A DNA stretch of 64,000 nt from Chytridium lagenaria (GCA_025449115.1 JAHLKC010000048.1:1-64000), one strand, 5' to 3'; shown: positions 1 through 11,763, numbered from the stretch's first letter. Notes: generated from the sequence alone by a model not told the origin. A program made the numbers and translations.

Positions 1-419
1 CGTAGGAGGTTGGGATGCTAGACTACTCGTGGAGTCGATTTCATCGTTGTTCACAGGACAAATTATCGAAAGCTGGACCCAAAGGATATGAGCCGTGGGA
101 GGTTCAACTCCTTCCTCAGGGGAATTCTGAATCAATTCGACACTTTGGGATCGGGAAAGCGACTCTTCGGCATCGAAAAAGGATTCATCGATTTCGGATG
201 GAGAGGATATGAGATCACCGAAGATGTCGGGAATTGGACCAGGAGCACCTGAAGCAGGAAGATTAGAACCGCCAACATTAACGTATGCAACGGTCGGATT
301 CCAAATAGGATGATGAGAGTGGTATCTTCCTTCCCAATAAACGACGTTAAAACGGGACGGTGTGAATTCTCTCTATGGCCCCCTCTGCTAAGCCCCGGCA
401 TACAGAGGTAGAGAACCAC
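1..419 (-). mobile_element. 5' end of a retroelement gag-like ORF, running off the left edge, frameshifted
   Basis: The minus strand carries an ORF beginning MPGLSRGGHRE at 419. The same start, followed by FTSRR, recurs on the plus strand at 25796 next to the same LTR-like repeat. Here one C is missing just after GHRE (about 359), so the homologous frame is lost. A second minus frame, beginning EFTPSRFNVVYWEG, then stays open to base 1. I do not recognise a domain. The position immediately downstream of an LTR-like repeat suggests a Gag or Gag-Pol start; this is inference. Confidence 0.5.
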
Positions 420-1312
420 ATAATAGGTGACAAGACTAGCGTCTAGGAGGTACTCCTAGATCAAGAGTCAAGCCCTATTCTGCCTTTAGTGACAGCGGGG
501 ATTTAGGTTGCTGTGGTTCTGCTCTAATACTAATCTAAATGAAAGAAAGGAAGGAAAAAGGAAGGAAAAAGGTACTCAGGCGGAGATCCAACGCGCCAGA
601 GTGGAAGGGTCATCAAGGAGGGAGTCCATCCCGCTCCTAGTAGTGTACAAGGCCTCGTAATCGCCGCAATAAGCCGTTTTAACATGTTCTCATCTGATCT
701 CTTCTACCTAAGGCCCTGCTCATGCCGCACTCCCACTCACAGGCAACTAGATAGCCAGTCATCGCAATCGAGAAAAGAACAGAGGTGGTTATACTACCCA
801 AACCTTCGAAGGAATCATGCCACAGAGGCGTCTATCCAGGGCTCAGGCCTTCTTAGACTCAAGTGTCTTGGTTCAAGGTGTAGTCTCCCCCAGCGGCGTA
901 ATCCCCGAGCGCCCGCAGGTACAACTAAATAACACAATATTGAATAACAGAAGAATGAGAGAAAGCATGGCCCAAGGGCAGCCATGCCTGGATGTATGGG
1001 TGGGATCAATCCAGGACTACAGAGGTGCACGTAAATCTATTCAACTTTCTACAAATAATAAAACAATACATAAAGGGGAATCAAATAACAACAACAGGCA
1101 TCTCGACCAACGTGGTAGCATGTCATAAGTTGGCATACCACGTTGACCGCCCTTCCTTCTATAAAAACCTCTCTTGTATCTATGGGGAAAAACTATGAAA
1201 AACCCCGAGAGGGAAAAGAACGGAACGGGAATAAGGAAATAAGGATAAGGACACGACGTCTATATAAGTGACGCATTCATGCCTCTTGGTGAGGTTATCC
1301 AATAATCTCACA
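420..1312 (-). repeat. LTR-like dispersed repeat, element on minus strand
   Basis: The reverse complement of about 370-1312 matches 25207-25840. The outer edge in all copies starts TGTGAGATTATTGG and contains a short GTGAG/CTCAC inverted repeat. Relative to the 25-kb copy, this one has about 220 bp extra (roughly 846-1070) and about 90 bp extra (roughly 430-540). The TG start, the dispersed copies and the adjacent gag-like ORF fit a long terminal repeat. The inner boundary and primer-binding site were not resolved. Confidence 0.55.
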
Positions 1313-2109
1313 ACGGATTCAAGAATAATATTTCCGTGGGTATTCCTTTGGGTGCGGGAGCGACATTGTATTGGGAATCAGGACACGCAGTAAGTCGGTC
1401 ATGCTAAAGGTAAGCCTATTATTAGCCACAATAAACTTTAACAAATACGGTCCAGGAGAAGAACCGCGCGGAACATCATACTGGAGTGGGAGGAGACAGA
1501 GGATCTACTGGATTAGACAAGATAAGTGTATAGTCTTGATTCATCCCGTGGACGTATCTAACAGTAATGCCGTGTTCAAAACCAGTAGAGGTTCGGAGGA
1601 AAAACACGGTTATCTGGAGGATGAGAGGACGCCATGGGCGTCGCTCGTTAGCAGCCGATCGAGAAGGGATGGCCGATAAAAACTCAGAAGATAAAACTTA
1701 TCTTCTACACCGCCAGTAGGAGGTCGCGGATAGTTTTGGTTCATTATAAATTAATAAATAGTAATAAAGCGACGTAAAAGAATTTTTATTAGCGAAGTAG
1801 TCGATATTAACGTTCGCTAGTATGAGATTAGAAAAGCAGATACAAATGCTTAATAATCTAAAGTGTTGAGAACTAGAAATGAAACTCTGCAGACAAATCG
1901 TTAGGATCAACAAAACCCTGTTCAAGAATCTCGTCAACTTCCTCGTTGAGGTCGACGTCGATGTCAATATCAGCGTCGGCGTTGGCGTCGATATCAAAGT
2001 CGGCGACGATGGTTTCCGCGTTAACAGAGATATCAAGTTCTCCAGAAGTAGAGTCTTCCACGTTGACAAGGGCTGCAGCACGATGTTCTTCGCGGGAGGC
2101 AAGGGTTAA
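1313..2109 (-). mobile_element. Probable retroelement internal debris between two LTR edges
   Basis: This stretch lies between the intact LTR-like edge at 1312 and a second, truncated copy at 2110-2198. The minus strand holds a very acidic Asp/Glu-rich tail (about 2061-1873, ending with a stop) built on DADADIDIDVDL-like repeats. A short open frame at about 1650-1470 contains FEHGITVRYVHGMNQ. No domain was recognised. The flanking LTR edges suggest the 3' internal part of a degraded element. Confidence 0.3.
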
Positions 2110-2198
2110 TGGAACGGGAACAACAAAATAAGGATAAGGGTACGACGTCTAAATAAGCGCTTTCATGCCTCTTGGTGAGGTTATCCAATAATCTCACA
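2110..2198 (-). repeat. Truncated second copy of the LTR edge
   Basis: About 88 bp repeats the outer end of the LTR at 1220-1312, including the GTGAG...CTCAC hairpin and the GACGTCTA block, in the same orientation. It stops abruptly at about 2110. Confidence 0.6.
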
Positions 2199-2900
2199 GA
2201 TTCGCCTGACGCCATCCTGAATTGCCTGACACCACCGACTAGTATGCAAGTGATCCCACCCTGCCCGAGTGATCCTGGCCCATCCAACCGCCACAGAGTA
2301 GTAATGCGAGTGATACCCCAACCTGCCCGAGTGATCCCGACTTGCCTAACGCTGCAGACTTCTACTGCGGGAGAACTTGCCAATGACACGACGGAGCAGT
2401 CGCTGCTCAACGACGACATCCCTTTCAAATTCAACAGACAACCGAGCACAAACAAGAAAAGGTACAGTGAGTGATACCAACCGGTTCTATCATTTTGCTC
2501 ACACGGATTTTCTTGACGCGTCGCCTTGACGCGCACCCATTTACAATGGTGATATGCGATTGTTTTCGAGATGGTAGATTTTTTTAAGAGCTCTTTAAAA
2601 TGTGCCCTTAATGGAGGGACTAAATCCTTTCCCGCAGGTGCCTCCGTCCTTTGAGAGTTGTTAACCGTAAATATGTTCCTATTACGACGTTGCAATTGAA
2701 CTTGATGATTACTATTCATTGGAGGAGGGTCGATGGCTTGCGAGGATCCGGTGCTTTTTAGAACGTGTTGGAAGAATATGATTAAGAAACACAACGTATG
2801 GTCATGGATGACTGGGAATTTGACAAGCAGATATTATACCTAAGAACGGGAGCTAATGGCGTAGAGTTGAGGGCCGACACGTCTTCATTCTTTACTGTAG
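2199..2900. other. Unassigned region with a weak minus-strand open frame
   Basis: A minus-strand frame is open through about 2794-2470 and contains a CxxxCxxxH-poor, basic stretch (AYHHCKWVRVK) preceded by HFKELLKK. This is only faintly like a BED-type zinc finger of hAT transposons. The stretch next to it is low complexity (repeated CCTGCCCGAGTGATCC-type units at 2240-2340). I cannot support a gene. Confidence 0.15.
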
Positions 2901-2958
2901 TCGCATAACTCTCTGTCAGTATAGTTGCAAAATACAAAATCTGATTATCCAACGAACC

Positions 2959-3081
2959 TTAAGAAACGGCCCCGCCATCAAGATCCGCACCGCGCGTTGA
3001 TGGAACAGAAACACCCGCAACAACATTCAGAAAAGATGCGATCAGCACAACCACAAGAATCGCATTACGACTCCAAGACAT
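2959..3081 (-). CDS. Possible small secreted peptide or first exon
   Basis: From the ATG at 3081 a 40-residue frame begins MSWSRNAILVVVLIASFLNV, a convincing signal-peptide-like start (basic n-region, hydrophobic core, VVAG cleavage-like site). About 15 residues follow before a stop. It could be a stand-alone peptide or the first exon of a gene whose later exons I could not find. A longer in-frame extension upstream (to about 3300) has no signal character. Confidence 0.25.
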   Translation of the reverse strand: MSWSRNAILVVVLIASFLNVVAGVSVPSTRGADLDGGAVS

Positions 3082-3300
3082 ATTGCAACTCTCTATATAG
3101 CTGTTGAAGTATTGTAAACAAAAATGACGGGAACAATTAGACGGGCGGTCATAAAAATAAAGCTGAGAATGAACGGCTGGTCTGACATCATTGTAGAAAA
3201 CTTCATTAAGCTCAGATCTTGTTCTGTGGCTGCCTCTCTGTATTGCCTGTGGTGCTTCCTCTAAATAGACCTTTCCTTCTTCCAAGTTCTGCTTCGCCAA

Positions 3301-4284
3301 CTTATCTTCTTGGGCATGGTGGAGGGCTTGGGACTTTCAATACAAGTTTTGTTATCACATTCATTGAACTTGAAAGGCGTGCGCATATGTAGCCTGTTCT
3401 CAAATTTAAAAATTCACGTCTGTTCTTTTTGAGCCGTGTTGCGGCGTTGTCGACGTGTTTATTAATATCTGGGGAGTTTACTATTTTGAAACAGCCGTCG
3501 AATGATATCGGGCCGTTATGAATAACTTACTTACTAAACATAATACTTATTCATAATGATGCTGCAGGATGCTGAGAACGTACGGGATGCAAGGTATGAA
3601 GAGGCCAAGGATTATCAAAAAAAATATACGGAGTCCACTTATTTACATGTTATAAGTTCATTACACTGATAGTATAACCTGAATCCCATGCACCCTAAAG
3701 GTTGGGATGACTGGAATAGAGGCGGATTGCAAAGTCATACCGTTGGATTGAGGAATGGAATAAAAAATTGGTTTATTTTAAAACAAAAGCTAGATGGATG
3801 GATAGATAGATGAATGGATGGAGCGAAGGATGGATTGGGTTGGTGCGATGGTTTGATGGATCTCGCTAAAAGTAATCTATAAAGGCCGGAGAAACTCCAA
3901 CCACAAAAAAAAACAAAAAAACTTTAATACAATTTGCATGGATCGTTGATAACGTACATTAAGTCTACTTTTTATCAACCGCCCTTCCGCCGTAGCCTTG
4001 GCATGTTCCATAAAAAATTGGCACCACTTTCATTCTCTCTCATCGACAGATTTGGCTGATGACTCGTTATATGTTCGAATGTAGAAAGCAGGCTCGTCCT
4101 CGACGGCGTACATAGAGGAGATCACTAATGGTTCCCGTTGTAGGCATTTGCTTGCGCGCTGGAATTTGTTTACGCGCTGGAACCTTCAAAGAATGCTTTT
4201 GGGAACATCAAGCACAACGTCATCCGTTTACATTGTAACCCATATTATTAAATATAATCAGCCTCAGGGTATCCCCCCAAATAT
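3301..4284. other. AT-rich intergenic DNA with a tetranucleotide repeat
   Basis: No supportable gene. A GGAT/GATG-type short tandem repeat lies at about 3788-3840. The right part (4150-4284) is the 3' flank of the AEC transporter gene. Confidence 0.5.
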
Positions 4285-6332
4285 CTATGACACAATCGTC
4301 AACGCTACTGTCAAACACAAAATCATCGTGAACGCAGCGAAGCAATCTACAAGTAAAATAAATAAAGGATAAGTATACGAATTTAAATTAAAAAGAAGAG
4401 AGGAAAGTGTTTAAAGGGGGTATACGAACATTGAACAAGCACCACACTCGCAATATAATTCGCTTCTCCCCTAGGATGCCACATTTGCGTCAAAAACACG
4501 GTCGACGAAGCAGTGGGGACGCATGATTCAATCTAGATTAGAAAGAAAGAGGAAAGAAGAAGAAGAAGAAGAAGAAGAAGAAAAGTTAAGCAAAAGGGGC
4601 GGCGCGGGCGGGAAAACAAGAAACCAAACAAAACAAGCAAACACGAGTAGGAAAAGTGTGTATATACTTACAATCAACACAAACCTCAAAATTTTATCCC
4701 CCTTGTCCAAAACCCCGGCCATAGTTAACCCCACAACAAGTCCAACGCCCAACACCGGAAACACCACAAGTCGACTCGCTGCAATCGCCAACGAGATCCG
4801 AACGGGGAGTAGTGATTTTGCTTGAAGTCGGCCCAGCGCTGCGCCCAAGTTGAGAAGTCCCAGTGGAATCGCTGCGTCACCCAGAAAGGTGAAGATTTCA
4901 AAAAGGAAGAGGAGAGGGGGTTCACGGGTACCGACGGGAGGTGGTGATGTGGTTTGAGAGGAGTAGCGGAAAATGGATTTTAGGGGAGGTGTTGTAGCGA
5001 TGATGAGGCCGAGGACGGTCTTTTTTTGGGGGGCTGTGTTAGGATTTCCAACTGAATGAATTAGAGATGGATAAACTCACTGCAACGTTGGCTAAATTCG
5101 TCAACGACTTTATCCAAAACCATGCCTCCTCTGAAAACACATCCTTCCCATCCTTTCGTAACTTGATGGAACGTAACTTGAGAAATTCATTTGTAATTCT
5201 CTCCCATACACCCGTCTTCACCACCTCCTTCACCTCCTCCACACGGTAACCTTCCCCCGATAACATGGTTAACGACGTCTCTCCCGCCTTCTCATCAACT
5301 TCACCGCGTTTTCTTAAACCACTGTCACTGGGTCCTTCACCGACGCTAGGGGTGCGGGAATGGGAGGTGGGAAGGGTTGGAGCGGTGTCGGGTTGATCTT
5401 CGATGGTGTCGTCGGGTTCAAGAAGGGCCTTGTCTTTGTAGTCTTGACCGAAAAGTTTATAGCCCACCGAGAAGAAGAAGAGGTTTATCAGGCAGAGGAA
5501 GCCCGAGATGTAGCTTTGAAACGAAGAAGATTAGAAGTAGTTTAAAAAAGAATCAATATACTTACGCAACACCTTTTGCGGCGTCGCCCGGATTGAATGG
5601 AGGGAGATCTCCGAGTGTAAGGACGACTAGTAAAGAGGGAAGAAATTTAAAATGTTAAAAATAATAAAGTAGTCCACAAACAACAATTACATTCAAATAA
5701 GACTTACTCGCAATAGGAAGATCACCTGCATTCCCCATAGCAACAGCCACTAAAAAACAAAAATAAAAAAAACACGCAAATTGATTAGTTTTAAAAACAC
5801 ACACACAAACACACAAAAACTTACACATAGTAGCATACTTGAATCCGACGGGAGGATTTGTGAGTTTTAAGACAATGTACCCAATAAGACACCCCACAGA
5901 GAGCATGACGACAGAGGCCACACTCATGATTCCGAATTGCTTGAGGTTAGAGTTGTCGATGCCTTGGACGACTTTTGTGAAGAGGAGGCAGGGGTAAAGG
6001 ACCCAGATAAGGATCTAATTAAAGAAACAAGGTGATTTGGGATTAGGTTGAGTAAAAGTGGCATGTAAGAGCCAAATAATTAAATAAAATGAACTTACGG
6101 TCGCTATCATCTTTGAGCCTTTCGGTGTCAGAGTATTATTCTTCGCCATAATCACACCGATGACTGTTATTATAAATAATGAAAGAAGCCAACGACATGG
6201 TCAACTCTGCAACGAGACGACAAATAGACTAAATGAATCAATGGAACCGATTGATACTTTACCCATGACGAACATGAGCTTGAGAATAGGCCTTGTAGAT
6301 GCCCATACAATATCTGCTGTGATGGCGACCAT
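4285..6332 (-). CDS. Auxin efflux carrier (AEC/PIN-like) family transporter, about nine exons
   Basis: This is a multi-pass membrane transporter of the AEC family (Mem_trans). The start is the ATG at 6332 (MVAITADIVWAS). Exons lie near 6332-6263, 6163-6099, 6014-5825, 5749-5708, 5626-5566, 5513-5080, 5050-4672, 4532-4430 and 4346-4285 (TAG). Family hallmarks appear in order: an N-terminal half ending MAKNNTLTPKGSKMIA, then NPPVGFKYAT, then MGNAGDLPIA, FNPGDAAKGVAYISGF, a long acidic cytosolic loop (DDTIEDQP...), GNPNTAPQKKTVLGLII, FLGDAAIPLGLLNLGAALG, and a C-terminal helix ending ALTIVS. Fungal members are ER or plasma-membrane proteins with poorly known substrates. The junction near 5050-5080 would need an unusually short intron or a lost base, so that boundary is uncertain. 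A GAA/TTC run at 4555-4581 sits in the last-but-one intron. Confidence 0.88.
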
Positions 6333-6534
6333 TATTGATATTATTGATATTTAAATGATATGAGGGGGGATGTGGCATGAAAGTTTAAAAAGTTGAATAT
6401 TTCTTGACGAGAAGGATATGAGGATGTGAAGTAGGTAGAAGAAGGATGTGGAGAGATGTTTCCGTTACAGAGTGTAGAGTAGATGGTTGATGAAGTATGA
6501 ATAGATAGACTGTGCAGAGACGTTCAGATGGATG

Positions 6535-6630
6535 TTGATGTACGAATGGATGGATGGATGGATGGATGTACGGATGAAAATGGATGATGGAATGAATGGA
6601 TGGAATGGATGAATGGATGCAAAGATGTAT
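6535..6630. repeat. GGAT/GGAATG short tandem repeat
   Basis: This is a run of GGATGGATGGATGGATG units degrading into GAATGGATGGAATGGATGAATGG. It lies just upstream of the AEC gene start. Confidence 0.8.
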
Positions 6631-6639
6631 GATTTTGGA

Positions 6640-8679
6640 TGACAAACACTAATTATTAAATCTCTTTTCTTTCGGATGACTGGGTGTTCTGATGTGACGG
6701 ACTCTAAAATAAATGAAGCGGAAGAAGAATATTTTCATCCGTCACACCCACTGATGTCATCATGTAGCACAATTGAAGGACCGGATGTCTTTTTCATCTT
6801 CCTTTAAAAAGAGTAAAATGGATGTGATGGAGTGAGGCTTTGACAGCTGGTTATGTAAATATATCTGGTTCACACTTCACACCAGTAGGGTTTGAAATGT
6901 TCAGACAAACAAATATTCCTTCAAACTACTTTTGTCGCATTAAGCAAAGTGTATGGACTTTCCTTTTAGCTCCAGAGCGGGAGAATGGGGTCTGGGGCCT
7001 TTGGCGATTATGGAACTTGCAGATGCCTTAACATCGATCACAAACCCCCAACTCATCATCCTAAACTGTTAGGCACCGAATGGACTCAATAAGCGCGTTT
7101 ACCATTTGTTAACGACCTAGAGGATGCAATTGACTACAATTGGCGATCTTGGGAGCTTTCACCGAAATGGAAAACAAGTCCATGGTATGGATATGAGAGT
7201 CGCGGTAAGGCATGGCCACCGGATCTGAGGAAGCACGGCACAAACTACGCGTATATGCGTCGGATGAAAGCACCACCGGTACCCTGAGGGTAACGAATGC
7301 ATATGTCGGTTCTGACCATATCTTTCGTGTTAGGTGAGACGGGAGGGGGTGGTACTGTATGAACTTGAGTTTGTAGTTGATGGGTGAATAAGCATTAATT
7401 ACATACGAGCCACCTCTAGCCTCTCCATGATATTTCATTCACTCCTTTTCACGTCCACCATATGAGCCTAAGTTTTATCAAAGAGTGCTATCAAAAGGCG
7501 CTCCAAAACGAAAAACATCTCGGTCTGCGGATGAATGACCTTGTTTTTCCTCGGAGTGAAGGAGGCCATCAAGATTTCTCTTGCTTTCCTTCAAAACAGG
7601 TTCGAGATCACCATCCTCAGCTCCGCGACGTTTGGACTCGGTGTCGACTTCGCAATAGTTCCCGGCGGGATTCTACGTAACCAAAGAATTACAGATAACG
7701 ACACAAGCAAAAACTTTATCTGACATCATTTTCCGCACAAATGCAGAGACAAGAAACTTTGGACTTCATTACGCGTACGCCGACAGAGGACTTAGCATGT
7801 GATGGGTTATCGCAACGCATCTTACCTGACCCCAACGATAAGATAAGAGTCGATTCGGCTACATCTATTTCAGCTATGGGGGGCAATTCTGGCGAAGTTG
7901 AAAGTTGCATACAATCTCGAGCTCTGAGGCTGAGGCAAAGTATCAATTTCTGCCGGAATAAGCACGGTTATTATGGATTTCTAAATAGCTAGAATAACTC
8001 GGTGTCAACTCTTGTCCAATTACCCTCTTTGACTTTTATCTTTATTATATTTAAAAGGGAAACAGTTCAGGAAGAACGTTCTCGCGAATCTGTATGCCCA
8101 GGGACGTGGCATGTGGCATAGCACGCGAAAATTTCCTGACCCTACGCACCACATTTTCATCGCAGCCCTTTAATGCAGAGGGTAAAAAACAATCCCATTA
8201 ATTCTGACAATATGAGGCAGATTAATATTCTAGGAGTCAATACAGGGGATTGATTCTACTTTCGCTTTCCATTTGACACGATGACAGTCCAAAAAGAAGA
8301 ACTCTCGCGTCCTTTTGGACTATCTACGTTGTGCTTGTTCCAACCCCTCTACTGAACCACTAACCCTCCCTTTATTTTTGTATTTCATTTTAACAAAAAC
8401 ATATTATCCATGGACTTGAATCCCGTTTGCACTGTTTGAACTTTTCACATCGTTTTAAAGTATACCTACCTATACAGGTAGTGGTATGTTGCTTAAAAAT
8501 GTCTGTGCTCAAGTCATTTGTCCGAATTGCCTGGATTTGAACTACAGAAAAAGCCACACCCTTGTTGACCAATCATCTTTCTCCATTCGATTCTGGCTCC
8601 CTCAATTAAGGAAAAAAAATTGTAGATTTGCTCCTTCTTTTTCGACAGCCAAACCTTTCGACTGCACCTTGATCCAACC
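6640..8679. other. 2-kb stretch without a supportable gene
   Basis: Several short open frames exist (about 6970-7070, 7109-7438, 7535-7723, 7741-7992). None has a recognisable domain, signal peptide or splice-joined continuation. The plus frame ending WGLGPLAIMELADALTSITN at about 7040 is faintly glycosyltransferase-like but isolated. The last 200 bases are the RPS29 promoter and 5' UTR. Confidence 0.4.
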
Positions 8680-9194
8680 ATGGCCCACAGCAACGTTTGG
8701 AACTCTCACCCCCGTAACTACGGAAAGGGCTCTCGCTCCTGGTACTGAATACGCATCTTTTGTCTGTCTGTGCTGTGGTGTTCTGTGATGGATGATTGGA
8801 TGCTATGGAGAGATGGAAGGGTTTTGGGTGATGGATCGATGGAGATGGGCTGGATCTCGGAAGATTCAACCTGGATTACAAAATTGGTGGATGAGGATGG
8901 ATTTGGTTTGCGAATGAGAGGGGGCAATGACAGAGGCCTTTCGGAGATTTGGTTGCTGCTCAAGTCCGTCAACTCATCCCTCTCTTCTCTTTTTCCTTCT
9001 ATGACAGCCGTGTCTGCGCCCACCAGGCTGGTCTTATCCGCAAGTACGGATTGAACATTTGCCGTCAGTGCTTCAGGGAGTACTCCAAGGACATTGGCTT
9101 CCTCAAGGTGAGATTCAAATTTTCTGGATGTTTTTTGCATTGGGACTGTGTCTGACCTTTTGCACCTTCATCTCTTTGCTTGCAGTACCGATAA
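8680..9194 (+). CDS. RPS29: Cytosolic 40S ribosomal protein S29 (uS14)
   Basis: This is a small zinc-binding ribosomal protein of the 40S head. Three exons: 8680-8741 ([20 protein letters not shown]), 9008-9107 and 9186-9194 (Tyr-Arg-stop). The joined product is about 56 residues, the normal family length. The four zinc-ligand cysteines occur as CRVC (created across the first splice, TG|C) and CRQC. The core [14 protein letters not shown] and the tail KDIGFLKYR are diagnostic. Introns are 266 and 78 nt with GT...AG ends. The gene is intact and is a good vertical marker for placing the organism. Confidence 0.97.
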
Positions 9195-10407
9195 ACTATC
9201 TGCATTTGGGCCGTATCCATGCAATAAATGTACTTGTTGATTTTCTACCAATATTATCCGTTCCCATTTGTTTTTTTTTCAATTGCTGTCGTTATGTGTC
9301 GATGTTTATCACAAGTACGAAAAGGAAGAAAGTTGATTTCCTACAATATTATCCATTCTCAATTGTTTCTTTAACTCCTGTCATATGAGCCGGAATCCTG
9401 AGGAGACATGATAATTATCACTAGAAGAAGTACGAACAGGAACCAGAAACAGTGGCAAACACATGCATGTACTTTGAAGGATTCACAGTCTCATTAGAAA
9501 CCTTCGAAGAGCGAGTGGTACCTCACCTCACCTCATGTTAAACCCAGGAAGGCTTATAGGACTAGCTAGTAGTTGGTGACGAGCAAGTAAAACTTATATA
9601 GTTTTTTTTCTCCCGTGTGTTCTCGTCCTGTCGTGCCATATACTCGACTGTAAATTGAAGTTGGAGGATATCAATCATTATTCTCCAACTTCAATTTATA
9701 GTCAATTTTAATTACTTTTAAATCATATCTTTCAGCTACATAACTTCATAGTCAAGCTGGCACGCTGTGATTGACTGAGCGGTCGTTGATATTTATTCTA
9801 GGCACTCTTGATATAACAGTAAGCACATTATACCAAAGATTATCACGAAAATAAGTGGTCGTTGATGCCACCTAGATACTAACTGTTGCTTGTTCATTAC
9901 TCTATATCAATTTGCGGGGGAAAAGAACCAGATTGTATCTTAAGCGATTGGAACTCACTTCGGTTTAAGCATTCGCAATATGAATCTGCTACGGTTTCTA
10001 TTTTAGATTATTAATTATCGCGATTTTCATTTAATCAATAGGTCTCAGGCTTACAATACTTTCCGTACATAGTATATTTCCAACCTGTTATTTTGCTTTT
10101 TCTTGTTTGACTGCATGGCGCAAGAAAACGTTTTTGTAACGTTATCACTTATGTAAAATGATGCAATAAAATTCAAAAAAGTTGATATATATAGGTGGGT
10201 AATGGAGACGCTCCTATCAATTCCACACAGGCTCGTTGGCATCTCTTACTGAATCTCAAGTAGACATACAGTGACGATATGGAAGGAGTGAAGCTCAGTA
10301 CATTTTTTAACTCATGAACACGTGAAAAAGATATAGAGAGAAAACTCACCAATGAATTCGTTAATTGACGTTCAACATCAACGAATTTAATAAATTCCTC
10401 TGTTATA
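9195..10407. other. Intergenic DNA
   Basis: No gene can be supported. The only clear structure is the long hairpin at 9646-9703, listed separately. Confidence 0.4.
9646..9703. repeat. Long near-perfect inverted repeat (hairpin)
   Basis: The left arm 9646-9666 (GACTGTAAATTGAAGTTGGAG) pairs with the right arm 9683-9703 around a 16-nt loop. Twenty of 21 positions pair by eye. It lies outside any gene, about 450 bp downstream of RPS29. It could be a transcription terminator, a small non-coding RNA hairpin or the core of a miniature element. Confidence 0.7.
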
Positions 10408-10809
10408 TTACGGGAGTATGAACTTCGGGATGCGCAAAGACACGCAAGTATGAGTGTTCAGACGAATGGAAGCAAAGATGACGATCGACAAAGGCAGATA
10501 TGTGTTCATCGCATATCTTGAGGTATATTTGAAGTAATCCCGCAAAAAATCGTGGCAAGCATTGTGAAAAGCGTAGGATAAGATGGATTTAATGACGGCA
10601 ACGGTGGTGGAGCATTGCTGACACAATGGGCCATGACGGATAATTGATGTGACGATTGATAAATATTTGATTTCTAGCACTATGAGCGTAATGAGTTGTT
10701 GTCTTGAGAATTGGATAAAACATAGCCCTGTCATTTTATTGCGGACACCCAAAACGCCCACGTTTGAATAACTGAGGTTATCGGGGCTTGAAGAAGTGGT
10801 CGGCATCAC
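10408..10809 (-). CDS. Possible TMEM135 N-terminal-like protein or gene fragment
   Basis: A 133-residue minus-strand frame contains HNACHDFLR followed about 15 residues later by YLPLSIVIFASIR. This matches the pattern H-P-S-C...FL...Y-x-PL...I-R of the Cys-rich N-terminal domain of TMEM135-type membrane proteins, judged from family memory only. The rest of such a protein (several more helices) was not found downstream on this strand, so this is either a fragment or a coincidence. Confidence 0.25.
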   Translation of the reverse strand: MMPTTSSSPDNLSYSNVGVLGVRNKMTGLCFIQFSRQQLITLIVLEIKYLSIVTSIIRHGPLCQQCSTTVAVIKSILSYAFHNACHDFLRDYFKYTSRYAMNTYLPLSIVIFASIRLNTHTCVSLRIPKFILP

Positions 10810-11054
10810 ATTTAAGGATGATTCCGTGTCAACGCATTTTAGAAAAAAAGTTTTGCATGCTACTTTTGAGCCCTTACAACAGATGGAGTATGTTTATTTG
10901 ACTTCAAAGATGTTATCCATGAGAGCGAATTATTGGAATGATACGGTCTCAATGGGAGGACACAGGAACGTGGAAGATAACGACGTCCTTCGAAGCATAG
11001 GTGGGGGATGTAGAGGTTGGCTTGATAGAGTCTGTTGGAGAGGACATGCGTTGA

Positions 11055-11763
11055 CTAAGAAGAGAGATAAAGGTTTGGAATGGATTCTGGAATGGATGTG
11101 TTGAGGGTTGGGAGGTTTGCATGGTATTTTTGATTGGGGTCTTGGATGGGAAGAGCTTCTAGGGAGGTGTTGGGGAAGGAAATGGACGAGAGGAATGGAT
11201 CTTCTGGTGTGGGGAGAGTAAAGTCGGATGAGGGGAGAGAGAAGTCAAAGGGTGAAGAAGGGGTTGAGAAGATAAGGTCGAGGTCGGAGGAATTGGTTGT
11301 GGTTGAAATCATATCCATCATATCTATTTGACTTGAAAGTGGGTGTTGAAAATGTGGGAAGGGAACAGGATGAGGACAGACTTATGTCAAGACCATCAAG
11401 AAAACTTTGGGTCGAACTTGTGGGTTCATTGAAAGATTGGAAGGCGTCGAACGAGTGGAAGGTGTGCGAGGCCACCGCCATGGCTGGGAAGGGTTCAGCG
11501 GGCTGCGATTCGATTTGGAATTCAAAGGTATTGGTGCTTTGCCTTTGGTCCGCGTTCAGAGAAAGTTCTGAAGCGAGTCGGGTGGCGAGTTTAGGGTTGG
11601 CGATCAATGCAGCAATAGAGTCGCTTGCCGAGAATGTCTTGTTCCATTGATACCTTCGTCCTTTGATGGTGCCCAAGGAGATGTTGACCTTGACGAAGAA
11701 ATGGACTTGGTTTTTCGTTTGCAGGGCCATGTGGAAGGCCAACACATGGATGGATGCTCCACG
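11055..11763 (-). CDS. Downstream part of the HMG-box gene (Ser/Pro-rich tail), after an in-frame stop
   Basis: After the TAA at 11766-11764 the same reading frame stays open to 11245 (KNQVHFFVKVNISLG, then a Ser/Thr/Phe-rich segment). At about 11320 the coding character passes to another frame (MMDMISTTTNSSDLDLIFSTP), which ends at 11055. The composition (acidic, Ser/Pro/Thr-rich with short hydrophobics) suits a transcription-factor tail. A small intron spanning the TAA and a second near 11320, or base-calling errors, would join everything to the HMG box. A separate gene is the alternative. Confidence 0.4.

Noticed and set aside
815..1128. Short frames on both strands inside the LTR
   Set aside because: They fall in non-coding LTR sequence, and the 25-kb copy has a 220-bp deletion there.
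2033..2794. 253-codon minus-strand frame
   Set aside because: It runs through LTR and repeat DNA with no domain and no consistent composition; not supported as one gene.
4528..4581. Apparent poly-Ser tail of the AEC transporter
   Set aside because: It is a GAA/TTC microsatellite in the polypyrimidine tract of an intron; the conserved C-terminal exons lie beyond it.
6385..6645. Frame rich in His/Ile/Pro (HPFVHQHPSE...)
   Set aside because: It is translation of the GGAT tandem repeat.
8742..9007. Intronic snoRNA in RPS29
   Set aside because: Ribosomal-protein introns often host snoRNAs, but no convincing C/D or H/ACA box pair was seen in this 266-nt intron.
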